A DNA stretch of 64,000 nt from WHSW01 sp963749365 (lineage in GTDB: Bacteria > Actinomycetota > Thermoleophilia > Solirubrobacterales > 70-9): NCBI GenBank assembly GCA_963749365.1, contig CAVVME010000003.1, forward strand, positions 372,001 through 436,000, in the 5' to 3' direction. Made by a program: the position numbers and the translations under genes. Positions 62,545-64,000 of the stretch are shown here, one piece after another. Positions within the stretch are counted from its first letter, which is position 1. Every line of letters begins with the position of its first letter. The notes below the pieces were generated by a model. That model worked only from the letters and a program-made list of their open reading frames with translations. It searched no databases and was not told where the DNA came from.

Positions 62545-63285
62545 TCAGCGCCGCTGCGCCGCTGCGCGGGCGTTGCGGTGTGCGGCCTGCTCGAGCACGT
62601 CATCGAGCGGCGCCAGCTCGGGCGTCGAGCCGGACGAGCGGGCGAGGGCGAGGGCGATCAGATGATCGGCGAGGAAGGCGTTCTTCGGCAGCAGCGGCCC
62701 GTGCAGGTAGGTGCCGAACAGGTTGCGATCCCGCACGCCCTCGAGCCGATCGCGCCCGTTGTTCCCGTGCCCGCTGATCACCCGCCCCAGGGGCTCGACG
62801 CCGGGGCCGAGGTAGGTACGCCCGCCGTGGTTCTCGAAGCCGACTATCCGGTGCCCCGCGCCACCGAGCTGCGCCTCGATCGCGGCGTTGCCGATCAGGC
62901 GCGGTCCGGGCTCGCGAACCGTCTTCAGGTCGACCAGGCCGAGACCGACGATCCGCTCCTCGCCGAGCTCATAGCTGTGCCCGAGGAGCTGGTAGCCGCC
63001 GCAGACCGCGAGCAGGACGGCGTCGTCGGCGACCGCCGCCGCGAGCGCGTCGCGCTTGCTCTCGAGCAGATCCTCGGCGACCTGGCGCTGGTCGCGGTCC
63101 TGGCCGCCGCCGATGTAGATCAGGTCGTGAGCGCCGGGGTCGAACCCCTCCCCGGGGCCGGCGGCGGCGTACTCGAACCCCAGCCCGCGCCACTCGCAGC
63201 GGCGCTGGAGGAAGAGGATGTTGCCTCGGTCGGCGTAGATGTTCATCTGCTCCGGGTAGAGGGCGAGCAGGCGAAGCGCGGTCAT
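62545..63285 (-). CDS. gatD: Lipid II isoglutaminyl synthase, glutaminase subunit GatD
   Basis: Glutamine amidotransferase of 246 residues that supplies ammonia to MurT for amidation of D-Glu in the peptidoglycan stem. LLALYPEQMNIYADRGNILFLQRR, LIYIGGGQDRDQ, nucleophile Cys in LLAVCGGYQLLGHSYE, VGFENHGGRTYLG and catalytic His in NLFGTYLHGPLLPKN match the CobB/CobQ-like GatD family. The usual partner murT is not adjacent inside the window; a methyltransferase gene precedes gatD with a four-base overlap, so murT may lie further upstream. Confidence 0.9.
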   Translation of the reverse strand: MTALRLLALYPEQMNIYADRGNILFLQRRCEWRGLGFEYAAAGPGEGFDPGAHDLIYIGGGQDRDQRQVAEDLLESKRDALAAAVADDAVLLAVCGGYQLLGHSYELGEERIVGLGLVDLKTVREPGPRLIGNAAIEAQLGGAGHRIVGFENHGGRTYLGPGVEPLGRVISGHGNNGRDRLEGVRDRNLFGTYLHGPLLPKNAFLADHLIALALARSSGSTPELAPLDDVLEQAAHRNARAAAQRR

Positions 63286-63995
63286 CCGGCCTCCAGCACG
63301 CAGATCACCGAGCCGACGTGGTCGGCGGTCGGCGGCACCTCGATCCGCTCGCGGGCGATCAGTCCCAGCTCCTGCGCCTCGGCCTCGAAGTCGTCCGCGT
63401 CGAGGTGCTCGAGCCGGACCGCGTCCAGCTCCTCGCGCAGGTCGCCGTCCGGGGACACGACCTGGCGCAGGCGGCGCACCTCGAGCGCGCCCTCGCGGGC
63501 GAGCACCTCGACCGGGAGGCTGGAGTAGATCCAGCCCTGGCGTTCGGCCACGTCGGGCAGTGCCCCGACCTGATCGCCGCCGGCCGAGCGCAGGTCGCCG
63601 GCGAGCAGGGCGGCCGCGAACACGCCCCCGGGATCGAGCCTCTCGGCGACCCCGGCGAGCATCCGCGCGCGGCCCGATCGCCCGCCGAGCAGATGAGCGA
63701 GCTGCATCGGTGCGATCACCGCCGCGAAGCGTCGCTCGAGCGCGAGCGAACGCGCGTCCCCGATCACCGCTTCGACCGCCAGGCCCGACTCGTCCGCACG
63801 CCGGCGCAGCTCGGCGATCAGGGCCGGCGAGCGGTCGAGTCCGGTCACCGCGAGCCCCTGGTGGGCGAGGTGAAGGGTGACCCTCCCCGAACCGCAGCCG
63901 AGCTCGAGCACGGGCCCCGCCGGCTCGCCGGCAAGCTCGCTCCAGAGCGCCAGGTCGGCGGCGTAGCGCCCGCACTCGACCTCGTGCCAGAGCAC
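63282..63995 (-). CDS. Class I SAM-dependent methyltransferase (5' end possibly outside the window)
   Basis: About 237 residues visible. Motif I VLELGCGSGRVTLHLA and the following GLAVTGLDRSP give a Rossmann SAM site; GDARSLALERRFAAVIAPMQLAHLL and LDPGGVFAAALL are motifs II-III. A GTG at 63995 could start it, but the preceding bases are in frame and encode Glu codons up to the window edge, so the gene may extend beyond 64000. The substrate is unknown. It overlaps gatD by four bases, suggesting a cell-envelope link. Confidence 0.75.
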   Translation of the reverse strand: MLWHEVECGRYAADLALWSELAGEPAGPVLELGCGSGRVTLHLAHQGLAVTGLDRSPALIAELRRRADESGLAVEAVIGDARSLALERRFAAVIAPMQLAHLLGGRSGRARMLAGVAERLDPGGVFAAALLAGDLRSAGGDQVGALPDVAERQGWIYSSLPVEVLAREGALEVRRLRQVVSPDGDLREELDAVRLEHLDADDFEAEAQELGLIARERIEVPPTADHVGSVICVLEAG

Positions 63996-64000
63996 CTCCT

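Overview
The window is a gene-dense stretch of a very GC-rich chromosome. It looks like an actinobacterium, most likely of the Thermoleophilia/Solirubrobacterales type. Supporting signs are SARP, ECF sigma and mihF genes, a mihF-gmk-rpoZ-coaBC block, co-existing RNase J, RNase Y and PNPase, PyrR-type control overlapping a ribosome binding site, and many start codons placed 6-11 bases after a TANNNT hexamer (leaderless-type promoters). The genus assignment is an inference. I see no prophage, insertion sequence, CRISPR array or rRNA. One tRNA is present.

Layout. 1-5300: nucleotide-sugar genes (two NAD-dependent epimerases on the minus strand, a DegT-family protein on the plus strand) flanking a regulatory trio (PAS-SARP regulator, ECF sigma factor, small LuxR-type HTH protein). 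5300-8100: tRNA-Arg(CCG) divergent from RNase Z, a secreted LysM/VanY peptidase, and an alpha/beta hydrolase on the minus strand. 8150-18190: a pyrimidine operon pyrR-pyrB-pyrC-(isochorismatase family)-carA-(NTF2-like)-carB-pyrK-pyrD with overlapping genes and a PyrR-binding hairpin at the front. 18220-21570: mihF, gmk, rpoZ, coaBC, a TPR protein and dtd. 21568-24216: a large three-part protein (PP-loop ATPase-like, polysaccharide pyruvyl transferase-like, glycosyltransferase-type tail), stop-start coupled to dtd. 24237-43017: the long information-processing operon rimP-nusA-infB-ylxP-rbfA-nrnA-truB-ribF-rpsO-peroxiredoxin-DsbA-like-pnp-M16 protease-dapB-amidase-dapA-rnj-metalloprotease, preceded by a promoter and a terminator-like hairpin. 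43188-45286: a two-component system on the minus strand. 45418-57608: ftsK, cinA, a small secreted protein, thpR-recA-recX, rny, a membrane-anchored cytochrome c, miaB, miaA and a dapF-like gene. 57509-64000: an INSIG-like membrane protein (minus), a DapL-like aminotransferase, ridA, an epimerase (minus), hflX, dut, gatD and a methyltransferase (both minus).

How it fits together. The pyr block makes UMP precursors under PyrR control. The nusA-pnp block couples transcription, translation initiation, ribosome maturation, tRNA/rRNA modification and RNA decay. dapA, dapB, the DapL-like aminotransferase and the dapF-like gene outline an aminotransferase route to diaminopimelate, and gatD acts on the same peptidoglycan stem.

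Cautions and points of interest. Seven genes are each broken by a net +1 base in a short G/C homopolymer, which looks like a systematic sequence error rather than decay. The dapF-like protein lacks both catalytic cysteines, and the DegT protein has Arg where the PLP lysine should be. NusA carries an extra Cys/His module while ylxR is absent beside it. The PP-loop/pyruvyl-transferase fusion is the strongest candidate for an undescribed system.
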